This document shows positions 26,401 through 32,535 of a stretch of DNA of 64,000 bases, in pieces. Source of the DNA: an uncultured Oscillibacter sp. Lineage in GTDB: Bacteria > Bacillota > Clostridia > Oscillospirales > Oscillospiraceae. A model generated the notes under the pieces. That model worked only from the letters and a program-made list of their open reading frames with translations, did no database searches and was not told the origin of the DNA. The translations under genes and the position numbers were made by a program. The stretch lies in contig CAJTKE010000003.1 of the NCBI GenBank assembly GCA_910576865.1, positions 62,001-126,000 of the forward strand, read 5' to 3'. Every line of letters begins with the position of its first letter. Position 1 is the first letter of the stretch.

Positions 26401-26995
26401 CGCCTCCTCCGGCTCCATGGAGATCCAGCTCTCCAACGGAAACTGCTACGCCTCCTTCAGCGACACCGCCAGCGGCTGGGACTGGGCGAAGCCCTCCATT
26501 GAATACCTCCGCTCCAGCGGCATCACCACGGGCTACAGCAACAACACCTACCGCCCCGCTCAGTCCATCAGCCGGGGAGAGTTCACCCTGATGGTCTGCC
26601 GGGCCTTCCAGTTCCCCACCACCGGCTCCTCCGGCTTCCCGGACGTGCCCGACAGCAGCGCCTACGCCGGGGCCATCGCCACCGCCAGGGACCTGGGGAT
26701 TGTCCAGGGGAACAACGGCCGCTTCCAGCCGGACCGGCCCATCACCCGGCAGAGCGCCATGACCATGATCTGCCGGGCCATGGACGCCGCGGGGCAGTCC
26801 CTGCCCGCCGCCGACACCGGCATTCTCTCCTCTTACGCCGACGGGGGCCAGGTCTCCGCCTTCGCCCGGTCCTCCGTGGCCGCGATGGTCCAGGCCGGGG
26901 CCGTCCGGGGGAACAGCGCCTCCCGCCTGAACCCCGGCGCGGCCATCAGCCGCGCGGAGATGGCGGTCATCCTGCACCGGGTCCTGGCCCGATAA
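23408..26995 (+). CDS. Ig-like (Big_2) and SLH surface protein
   Basis: The 1195-residue secreted protein starts at ATG 23408 after AAGGAG and has a signal peptide ending in VLPAAA. Four Ig-like Big_2 modules follow (about 35-420; e.g. GVELDRDTLTMKVGEKVTL). Next come five ~105-residue repeats sharing the pattern GTLYLNYSSG...ISNITFVPASGYSGAVSIPF, then three C-terminal SLH repeats (about 1015-1195; ISRGEFTLMVCRAF, ITRQSAMTMICRAM). The SLH anchor is at the C-terminus, opposite to its neighbour. It is probably an adhesin or stalk-like wall protein. A PilZ gene follows 15 bases later. Confidence 0.87.
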   Translation: MKLPFLRRAGALLLALALACSLLVLPAAADDTVPVDPIDPTVTGVELDRDTLTMKVGEKVTLKATLTPSSATNALTWSSSDSTIASVTQSGLVTANKAGKATITVAVSNSDKAASCEVTVEEETPPPSTAVSEIILSETSLSIHPGGSATITATVKPETAADKTVYWQSSDYQTARLAPNGNTVEISVPSTVEVGKTATVWATSTSNKTVQALCSVTVSSPPPPEITSVSIISPDTDQFHYVDPGKSITLTASVSPSSVKDPTLDWTSADNAIARARGNGDLTAAITGVAPGVTEITVRAGGPNVPPAVREVETSGILLSYIRKSTSGGQGTTVNLTRDTVVDIFQYRDISVTARLFGNARNNLVNWESSNNSVAQVVSGRVTANYPGDAVITASAAGTGFSASFKVHVSEDVADAINVNMGSEPSYALSGILSQLNARSQSKAGGPLDYVYNLKVSTENGVLYYRYNYPETPGHGVGGTERYYYQPSGQGQMGLRDVTFVPLPGFSGTAVVDYNAASTNGTNFTGTIRIEATSSGDVSYSTEAGQPVSFAAEHFSEICRGRNGRSIRYVTFSLPSASRGTLYFNYSPNGQFSPKVTSDTRYYATSKPSIDNISFVPAEGYVGNVEIPYRCVDSAGSTYSGTVTVRVYGSGGSGNSSGGSDVEYYIARNQQRTLNAADFNAASRRATGSDLSRVRFDSLPASGAGTLYLNYSSGSSTRVSAGTSYYRSSTPRISNITFVPASGYSGAVSIPFTGTNSKGSTFTGRLTFYVGDASGGTGSVYYTTQQNRTVPLSAWDFNAASQRVNGVTLSSVRFTSLPSSGAGALYYNYAGAGSTGTRVTANTDYRRNGSPALSSVTFVPAAGYAGTVSIPFTGYDDNGGRFTGSLIITVEGGTAAAVPSFSGIRYTGSSTPVSLRTSDFQNACRSALGNALSYVQFNSLPSVGRLYQNYNLSSRTGTAVSAGTRYGAQELGQISYVPKAEYQGTLTIPYTLYDTQGGASSGSMEIQLSNGNCYASFSDTASGWDWAKPSIEYLRSSGITTGYSNNTYRPAQSISRGEFTLMVCRAFQFPTTGSSGFPDVPDSSAYAGAIATARDLGIVQGNNGRFQPDRPITRQSAMTMICRAMDAAGQSLPAADTGILSSYADGGQVSAFARSSVAAMVQAGAVRGNSASRLNPGAAISRAEMAVILHRVLAR

Positions 26996-27010
26996 AAAGG
27001 AGACAGACGT

Positions 27011-27697
27011 ATGGCATTTTTCAAATCGTGGAAAAAGGAACCGCCCCCGCCGCCCCCCGGAACCAGCGACTATGAGGAGCTTTACGACGGCATGAGGACG
27101 GAGGTGCTGACCCCCGCCGGCGAACGGCTGTGTACCGGCAGGATCCGCCTCCACGCCGGCGACAGGCTGGACGTCCTGGCGGACCCCGGGGAGTACCTCC
27201 CCCGGGCGAAGTACAACCAGCCGGTGATCCTCCGCTGCGTCCCCCGGGAGGGGAAGCCCTTCTCTCTGATCGGCGTGGTGGGGCCCAACGACCGGAAATT
27301 CTGGCGGGTGGAGAAGCTGCAATACCCCCAGGCCCCGGAGAACCGGAGCTTCTTCCGCCAGTCCATCGACGTGGAGGGCTATGTCCGCCCCACCGCGGGG
27401 GGACAGCGCTTTCCCTGCAAGCTGATGGACATCAGCGGCGGCGGCGTCCGGATCGTGTCGGAGAAGCTCTTCCAGCTGGAGAGCACCTTCCTGCTGGAGG
27501 CCACCCTCCTCCCCACGGAAGACCCCTTCTCCATCACCTGCATGGTCAAACGCATCAAGGTCCGGCCCCAGGCCTCCGCCAAGGTGAAAAAGTTCGAGTA
27601 CGGCTGTCAGTTTGTGGACACCCCTCCCAGCGTGCAGCAGCGGCTGCTCCAGGTCATCTTCATCCTCCAGCGAAGGGCCCGGCAGGGAGAGGAATAA
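27011..27697 (+). CDS. YcgR-like PilZ-domain protein (likely c-di-GMP receptor)
   Basis: The 228-residue product has a proline-run linker near the start, a YcgR-N-type beta domain (about 25-115), then a PilZ domain with both binding signatures: RSFFRQS (RxxxR) and DISGGGV (DxSxxG). YcgR proteins act as c-di-GMP-loaded brakes on the flagellar motor; YpfA/DgrA is the Bacillus example. It lies 15 bases after the Ig/SLH gene and is followed by a strong terminator, so it closes this plus-strand unit. Two PilZ proteins with intact motifs in one unit suggest distinct targets. Confidence 0.9.
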   Translation: MAFFKSWKKEPPPPPPGTSDYEELYDGMRTEVLTPAGERLCTGRIRLHAGDRLDVLADPGEYLPRAKYNQPVILRCVPREGKPFSLIGVVGPNDRKFWRVEKLQYPQAPENRSFFRQSIDVEGYVRPTAGGQRFPCKLMDISGGGVRIVSEKLFQLESTFLLEATLLPTEDPFSITCMVKRIKVRPQASAKVKKFEYGCQFVDTPPSVQQRLLQVIFILQRRARQGEE

Positions 27698-27708
27698 AAA
27701 CAGCAACA

Positions 27709-27750
27709 GGGAAGCGGCGCGAAATCGCGCCGCTTCCCCTTTTTCTCTTT
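27709..27750 (+). terminator. Strong intrinsic terminator after the PilZ gene
   Basis: GGGAAGCGGCGCG and CGCGCCGCTTCCC make a perfect 13-pair stem with an AAAT loop, followed by CTTTTTCTCTTTT. Confidence 0.95.
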
Positions 27751-27776
27751 TAAAACTGGAAAAAACCGGGAATCCT

Positions 27777-27797
27777 CTCCTCCGTGGAAAGGAGGAG
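27777..27797 (+). promoter_or_regulatory. Hairpin that covers the ribosome-binding site of the AAA+ gene
   Basis: CTCCTCC (27777-27783) is perfectly complementary to GGAGGAG (27791-27797), which is the Shine-Dalgarno sequence five bases before the ATG at 27803. The seven-base loop is GTGGAAA. Such a stem could hold translation down until opened. Whether it does so is inference. Confidence 0.55.
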
Positions 27798-27802
27798 CGT
27801 GT

Positions 27803-29203
27803 ATGAGCGTCGCGTTTTCCCAATTCTGTTCCGCCACCCCGGCGGTCCGGGAGGCCCTGCGCCGCCGGGTGGACGACCTGGGACGGCAGGGCCGGAGCTG
27901 TGAGTTTGCCGACTGCCGGATGCCGGCGGGCTGCGTGCCCCGGCAGGCCGCGCTGGGTTTCCTGCATCGGGAGGGGCGGTATCTGCTCTACTGGAGGCCC
28001 GCCGTGGCCTACCGGGGGCAAAGCCCGGCACTGTCCGCCCTCTTCGCCAGAAGCGCATGGCGCTTCGACAGCTACGAGGCCATGACGGACCGCCTCGCCT
28101 CCCTCCGGCGGGAGGCGGAAGACCCCGGCCCCCGGCCCTTCCGCCCCCCGGCCCTGGAGGCGGAGCCTCCCGCCTCCCCCTGGCCCCCGCTCTATCGCCG
28201 CCTCCGGGAGGAGCTGGGAAAGCAGGTCCTGGGCCAGGACAGGGCCCTGGAGGCCGCCGCCTTCCGGCTCTACAGCCACGTGGGGAAGCGGGATCCGGCC
28301 CGGCCGCTGTCCCTGGTCCTCCACGGCCCCACGGGCGTGGGGAAGTCGGAGCTGGGGAAGGCCCTGGCCCCGGCTCTGGAGCGCTGCTGCGGCCAGCCCT
28401 GGCAGCGGGTGTGGACGGAGCTGAACACCTTCACCGAGGCACACACCGTCCACCGCCTCACCGGCGCGCCGCCGGGCTACGTGGGCTATGAGGACCAGCC
28501 CGTCTTCGAGGCGGTGCGCCGGAACCCCCGCACGGTCTTCATGTTCGACGAGCTGGAGAAGGCCCACCCGGAGGTGCTGAAGGTCTTCATGTCCATCCTG
28601 GACGAGGGCCGCTGCACCGCCCGAAAGGCCGACGAAACGGGAAACCGGGAACTGGACTTCCGCCGCTGCGTCTTCGTCTTCACCACCAACGCGGACCTGA
28701 CGGCGGCGGGGGGGCGGCCTCTGGGCTTCTCCGACGACCGGCCGGCCTCCCGGAGGGAAGCGGAGGCGCCGGGGGAGGCCCCGTCCCCGGCGGCGCTGGC
28801 GGAACGCCTCTTCCGGGAAAATGAGGAAGCACGCCGGGCGATGGTGCGCCTCGGCGTGCTTCGGGAAATCGCGGGCCGCTTCAGCGGCATCATCGGCTTT
28901 CAAGCGCTGGACGGGGAGGCCCGGCGGGCCGTCACCGTCAAGCAGATCAGGGCCCTGGGCCGGGAGTACGGCCTGGACATCGTCCAGGTGGACCCGGACA
29001 CCGCCCGGGCGCTGACACCGGGGCGGGACGCCCTCTCCGTCCGGTCCTCCGCCTGCGTGCTGGAGAGCCTGCTGGCCCCCCTGCTCACGGCGGCGGGCGG
29101 ACGGACGGCCTGCCGTCTGGCGGGCCTGCCCGGCGGGCTCCGGCTGCTTCCCGCTTACTCCCAGGACAGCTCCACCACCGCGTTGGCGGCCTCGTCCAGC
29201 TGA
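27803..29203 (+). CDS. Solo Clp-type AAA+ ATPase with Cys-bearing N-domain
   Basis: The 466-residue protein has one AAA+ module of the ClpA/B D2 class: Walker A GPTGVGKSE (175-183), a pore-loop-like GAPPGYVGY (221-229), Walker B VFMFDELEKAHPEV (245-258), sensor 1 FTTN and a GRFSGIIGF region with a possible Arg finger. The C-terminal small domain is present. There is no D1 ring, Clp-N repeat or ClpP-loop. Instead the first ~130 residues are unfamiliar and hold Cys9, 33, 38 and 44, a possible metal or redox site. A terminator precedes it, so its unit is separate. Its 3' end overlaps the converging gene by 49 bases. Function unknown. Confidence 0.8.
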   Translation: MSVAFSQFCSATPAVREALRRRVDDLGRQGRSCEFADCRMPAGCVPRQAALGFLHREGRYLLYWRPAVAYRGQSPALSALFARSAWRFDSYEAMTDRLASLRREAEDPGPRPFRPPALEAEPPASPWPPLYRRLREELGKQVLGQDRALEAAAFRLYSHVGKRDPARPLSLVLHGPTGVGKSELGKALAPALERCCGQPWQRVWTELNTFTEAHTVHRLTGAPPGYVGYEDQPVFEAVRRNPRTVFMFDELEKAHPEVLKVFMSILDEGRCTARKADETGNRELDFRRCVFVFTTNADLTAAGGRPLGFSDDRPASRREAEAPGEAPSPAALAERLFRENEEARRAMVRLGVLREIAGRFSGIIGFQALDGEARRAVTVKQIRALGREYGLDIVQVDPDTARALTPGRDALSVRSSACVLESLLAPLLTAAGGRTACRLAGLPGGLRLLPAYSQDSSTTALAASSS

Positions 29204-30384
29204 TAGAGCTTTCCGTCGCTGGACAGGAAGTAGCTTCCGGCGTGCTGGCCGTTCTTGCTGTAGACATTCACCCGCATGCAGACGCTTCCGGCGATGCGGA
29301 CGGAGCCCTCCTGGGGAATGAGCCGGTAGGACTCCATGGTCTCGCCGGGAAGGCCCAGCTTGGAGGGATGGATGGCCTCCAGATCCGACAGGCCCCGGCT
29401 GGGCGCGGAAGGAGCGGGCGCCTCCGGCTTCGGGTCACGGACCCGGCCCTCCGGCATATCCAGAGTCACGGAGCAGCCGGTCCCCTCCCAGCTCAGAAGC
29501 AGGGACTGAACACCGCCGCCGGTGCCGTCCTCCGCTGTGGGCGCGTTCCGGGCCAGCTGGACGGAGCCCCGTTCGCCGTACTCCGCCGGCGGGTCGATCC
29601 GCAGCAGCGTCTCGTCCACCACGGAGAAGCCCGCGTCCTCGGTGGTCATCAGGGCGGCGTAGGCGGAAATCAGACTGACGGGGTTCTGCAGGCCCTCATA
29701 GCGGTAGAGGATCCTGGTGAAGCCCGGGGCCTCCTCCGTTTCGGCGGCGTCCTCCGCCTCTTCGGAGTTCTCTCCGTCCTCTTCCGTCTCTCCGTCCTTC
29801 TTCTCGCCAGCGTCTTCCAGCTCCTCCGCCGGGGGCTCCGGCGGGATTTCTTCCTGGTATACCAGCACCTCCTCCCCCGTCACCGGCAGGGCGGTGATGG
29901 GGGTCTCGTTGAGCAGGTACTCCATGGGGATGGGAATGGGCTCCTGTGTCTCCGCCTCTTCCCCGCCGCCCCGCAGGAAGAAGAACCACACCGCTCCGCC
30001 GATGACCGCCGCCAGCACCGGAATGAGGAGGAGCAGCAGCTTCTTCTTCCCCTTCTTTTTCTCGGGGGCGGCCTCGCCGCCGTCCACGGCCTCGCCGGTT
30101 TTCACCGCCTTTTCGGCCACCTTCGCCAGGGCCTTCAGCTTTTTCTCCTCGGCCCGTTTGGCGGCGGCCTGGGCTTTCTTGGCGATGGCTTCCGCTTTTT
30201 TCGTCTTCGCCGCGGCCTTTTTCGTGGCGGCGTCGGCGGCCTTCGCCGCTCTTTTCTCGGCCTGGGCCATCTGCCTCTGCTTCGCCGCTTCGGCCTTCTT
30301 CCCGGCCAGCTCCACCTGTTTGGCGGCTTTCGCCGCCTTCTTCTCAGCCTTCTGGATGATCTTTTCAGCCTTATCCTGTTTCAA
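29155..30384 (-). CDS. Lys/Ala-rich coiled-coil membrane protein, function unknown
   Basis: This 409-residue protein has a strongly basic, Ala/Lys-rich N-terminal cytoplasmic coiled coil (about residues 1-120), a single membrane helix (LLLLLIPVLAAVIGGAVWFF), an acidic Pro/Glu-rich spacer and a C-terminal extracellular domain of about 200 residues. No known family was recognised. The basic helix could bind nucleic acid, lipid or a cytoplasmic partner. It lies 37 bases downstream of the FtsA-like gene, with which it probably forms an operon. Its end overlaps the AAA+ gene tail on the other strand. Confidence 0.7.
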   Translation of the reverse strand: MKQDKAEKIIQKAEKKAAKAAKQVELAGKKAEAAKQRQMAQAEKRAAKAADAATKKAAAKTKKAEAIAKKAQAAAKRAEEKKLKALAKVAEKAVKTGEAVDGGEAAPEKKKGKKKLLLLLIPVLAAVIGGAVWFFFLRGGGEEAETQEPIPIPMEYLLNETPITALPVTGEEVLVYQEEIPPEPPAEELEDAGEKKDGETEEDGENSEEAEDAAETEEAPGFTRILYRYEGLQNPVSLISAYAALMTTEDAGFSVVDETLLRIDPPAEYGERGSVQLARNAPTAEDGTGGGVQSLLLSWEGTGCSVTLDMPEGRVRDPKPEAPAPSAPSRGLSDLEAIHPSKLGLPGETMESYRLIPQEGSVRIAGSVCMRVNVYSKNGQHAGSYFLSSDGKLYQLDEAANAVVELSWE

Positions 30385-30421
30385 CGCTTCACTCTCCTAC
30401 CTGTACTCAAGGGGCCCGCCC

Positions 30422-32374
30422 TCAGCGGATGGTGATGGAATCCCGGTCCTTCACCGCCTGACTGAAGCCGCACTCCGTCCCGTTCACCGCCAGATGGACC
30501 GGACCCTCCAGCTGGTCGAAATCCACGCCGGAGCGCTCCAGCAGGTCCATGACGTAATAGGGCTGGCCGTTCTCCTTGGGCGGCAGCACCATGGGCCTGC
30601 CGTTCAGGAGAATCTCCACCTCCCGCCTGCGGATCACCGGCTTCACCGGCGGCACCGGCTCCGCCTTGGGCGGCTCTTCTCTCGCCGGGTTCTCCGGCGG
30701 GGGAGGCGGGGGTGCGGGGGGGGCGGGGGGCTCTTCCGGCTCCGGGTCCGGATCGTTCTGGGGCGGCAGCGGCGGGAGGGCCACTCCGGCGGGGCCCTCC
30801 AGGGTCATGATGACGTCGCCCTGGCGCAGGGGGGCCCTCAGATCCCCCTCCCGGTTGTTCACCAGCACCCGGCCGGAGAAGTCCTTCCCCAGCAGCTCGC
30901 CCAGGGTCCTGGCGGCGTCCCTGCCGCCCCGGGCGGGCTGAAAGCGGATGCCGTCCCCGGCGTGGACCACGGCGTTGATGGCCGCCTCCTCCCCGTTCAC
31001 CTGGAGGATGGCGGGGGAGGCGGGCTCCCCCCGAAGGACCATCCGCCGCCCGTTGAGGGTCACGCCCAGGTTCTTCCCGGAGCGGCCCAGCATGTCGGCG
31101 TAGGTATAGCCGTTCATCAGCAGAATGTCCCGGACCGTCAGGGTCCCGCTGCGGAAGAGCTTGGCGGTCTCTCCGTTGAGGGTGATGACATAGCTGTCGT
31201 TCAAAAGCCCCAGCCCGGCGGAGACGGCGATCCCCAGGGGCGTGGCGTACTCCGGGTTGTTCAGGTCAATCTCGTCGGCAAAGGCGCTTTTGGCGAAATT
31301 GTTCCCGGCGATGGCCACCCGGCGCTCGTCCATCCCTAAGCTCTGGGCCACCTTTTCCCGGAGGCCGTCCAGCTTGCTGCCGCCCCCCGCCAGAAACAGG
31401 GCCGAGGGCGCGCCGCCGTTGAGCTCCGTCACCTGGGCGGCGATGGCCTCCGCCAGGCGGCCCATGGGCTCCTGGATGGCGGCGTGAATCTCCTCAAAGG
31501 CGGCGGTGTTCTCCAGACCCAGAATGTCCGTGTAGCGGGCGTCCTCCCCGGGGCGGAGGTTCCGCTTCATGGTCTCGGCGGTCTGGAAGTCCACCAGGAA
31601 GGTTCGCATGATGGCCTCGGTGATCTCGTCCCCGGCAATGGTGGCCATGGTATAGCCGGTGATGCTGCCGTCCCGGCAGACCGCGATATCCGTGGTTCCC
31701 GCGCCGATGTCCACCAGCGCCAGATTCAAAAGCCGCAGCTCCACGGGGATGGCGGCGTTCATGGCGGCGATGGGCTCCAGCGTCAGGCTGGAAACCTGGA
31801 GGCCGGCGGTGCGCATGGCGGCGTAGAGACTCTCCACCACCTCCCCGGGGAGGAAGGTGGCCACCACGTCCGCCTCCGCCTTTTGACCGTTGTGATCCAG
31901 CAGGGAGGCCAGGGGGTAGTTGTCCAGCCGGTACTGGGCCACGGTGTAGCCCACCATGAAGAACTGCCGCCGGACCTCGTCCTCCATCTGAAGGGCCTCC
32001 TCGGCGGCGGAGAGGGCCCCCGCCTCCAGGCGGCTGATGGTCTCGGCGCTGATGGTCTTTTCCGCGCTGATGTCCATGGTGAAGCTGCCGCTCTGGGTCC
32101 GCAGGGCCCGCCCGGCGGCCGCCACGCAGACCCGCTCCAAATGGACGCCCAGGCGCTCTTCCAGGCGGTCCGTCACCGTCCGGGCCAGGGTCCCCACCTG
32201 ATGGATGTTGTCGATCTGTCCGTCCAGCATGGCCCGGCTCTCGTGCTCCGCCATCTCGATGTCCAGAGCCTTGAACCGGCCCCCGGAGGGCCTGCCCACA
32301 ACGCCCACGACGCTGCGGGTCCCGATATCCAGGGCGAAGATCAAGTCCCGCTCCTGGGCTCTCAAATCCTTCAT
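30422..32374 (-). CDS. FtsA-family actin-like protein with C-terminal beta-grasp-like modules
   Basis: The 650-residue protein has an FtsA-type actin fold: phosphate-1 loop FALDIGTRSVVGVVG, the inserted 1C region (RVCVAAAGRALRTQSG), phosphate-2 LVDIGAGTTDIAV and adenosine motif LFLAGGGSKLDG. After residue ~390 it departs from FtsA. It carries repeated modules resembling ThiS/beta-grasp or SLBB folds (e.g. VILNG-type starts, VLVNNREGDLRAPLRQGDVI, VEILLNGRPMVLPP), with a proline-rich linker between. There is no obvious terminal amphipathic helix. ATG 32374 is used because AGGAG sits five bases upstream. It is not the standard division ftsA; a role linked to the envelope is inferred. Confidence 0.78.
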   Translation of the reverse strand: MKDLRAQERDLIFALDIGTRSVVGVVGRPSGGRFKALDIEMAEHESRAMLDGQIDNIHQVGTLARTVTDRLEERLGVHLERVCVAAAGRALRTQSGSFTMDISAEKTISAETISRLEAGALSAAEEALQMEDEVRRQFFMVGYTVAQYRLDNYPLASLLDHNGQKAEADVVATFLPGEVVESLYAAMRTAGLQVSSLTLEPIAAMNAAIPVELRLLNLALVDIGAGTTDIAVCRDGSITGYTMATIAGDEITEAIMRTFLVDFQTAETMKRNLRPGEDARYTDILGLENTAAFEEIHAAIQEPMGRLAEAIAAQVTELNGGAPSALFLAGGGSKLDGLREKVAQSLGMDERRVAIAGNNFAKSAFADEIDLNNPEYATPLGIAVSAGLGLLNDSYVITLNGETAKLFRSGTLTVRDILLMNGYTYADMLGRSGKNLGVTLNGRRMVLRGEPASPAILQVNGEEAAINAVVHAGDGIRFQPARGGRDAARTLGELLGKDFSGRVLVNNREGDLRAPLRQGDVIMTLEGPAGVALPPLPPQNDPDPEPEEPPAPPAPPPPPPENPAREEPPKAEPVPPVKPVIRRREVEILLNGRPMVLPPKENGQPYYVMDLLERSGVDFDQLEGPVHLAVNGTECGFSQAVKDRDSITIR

Positions 32375-32407
32375 AGTCACTCCTTTTCATGCCTCTCGGA
32401 GGCGCAA

Positions 32408-32448
32408 ATGATGCCAGAAGGCGGCACCGAACCGCCTTCTGGCATCAT
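32408..32448. repeat. Perfect 17-bp inverted repeat between MCP and FtsA-like genes
   Basis: ATGATGCCAGAAGGCGG (32408-32424) and CCGCCTTCTGGCATCAT (32432-32448) are exact complements around a seven-base loop. It lies downstream of the MCP stop, but no T-run follows on the minus strand. It may be a weak terminator, a processing hairpin or a protein site. Confidence 0.75.
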
Positions 32449-32535
32449 GGCAGGGGACTCTACTGCCAGCGCGGGATGGCGCGAGTGATCCTGCGTTCAT
32501 TCCATTGCCGGATCTGCCCGGCGGGAAAGAATCGC

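Noticed and set aside
23408..26995. Tandem DNA repeats or a CRISPR array in the Ig/SLH gene
   Set aside because: The periodicity is about 105 codons and reflects repeated protein domains that keep the frame; there are no short direct repeats with spacers.
18159..28903. Very long minus-strand open frames opposite the SLH genes (over 1,700 and 1,900 codons)
   Set aside because: They are antisense to clear SLH, Ig and PilZ genes and are full of Gly, Val, His and Gln runs. High GC removes stops from the opposite strand. No ribosome-binding site or recognisable domain was seen.
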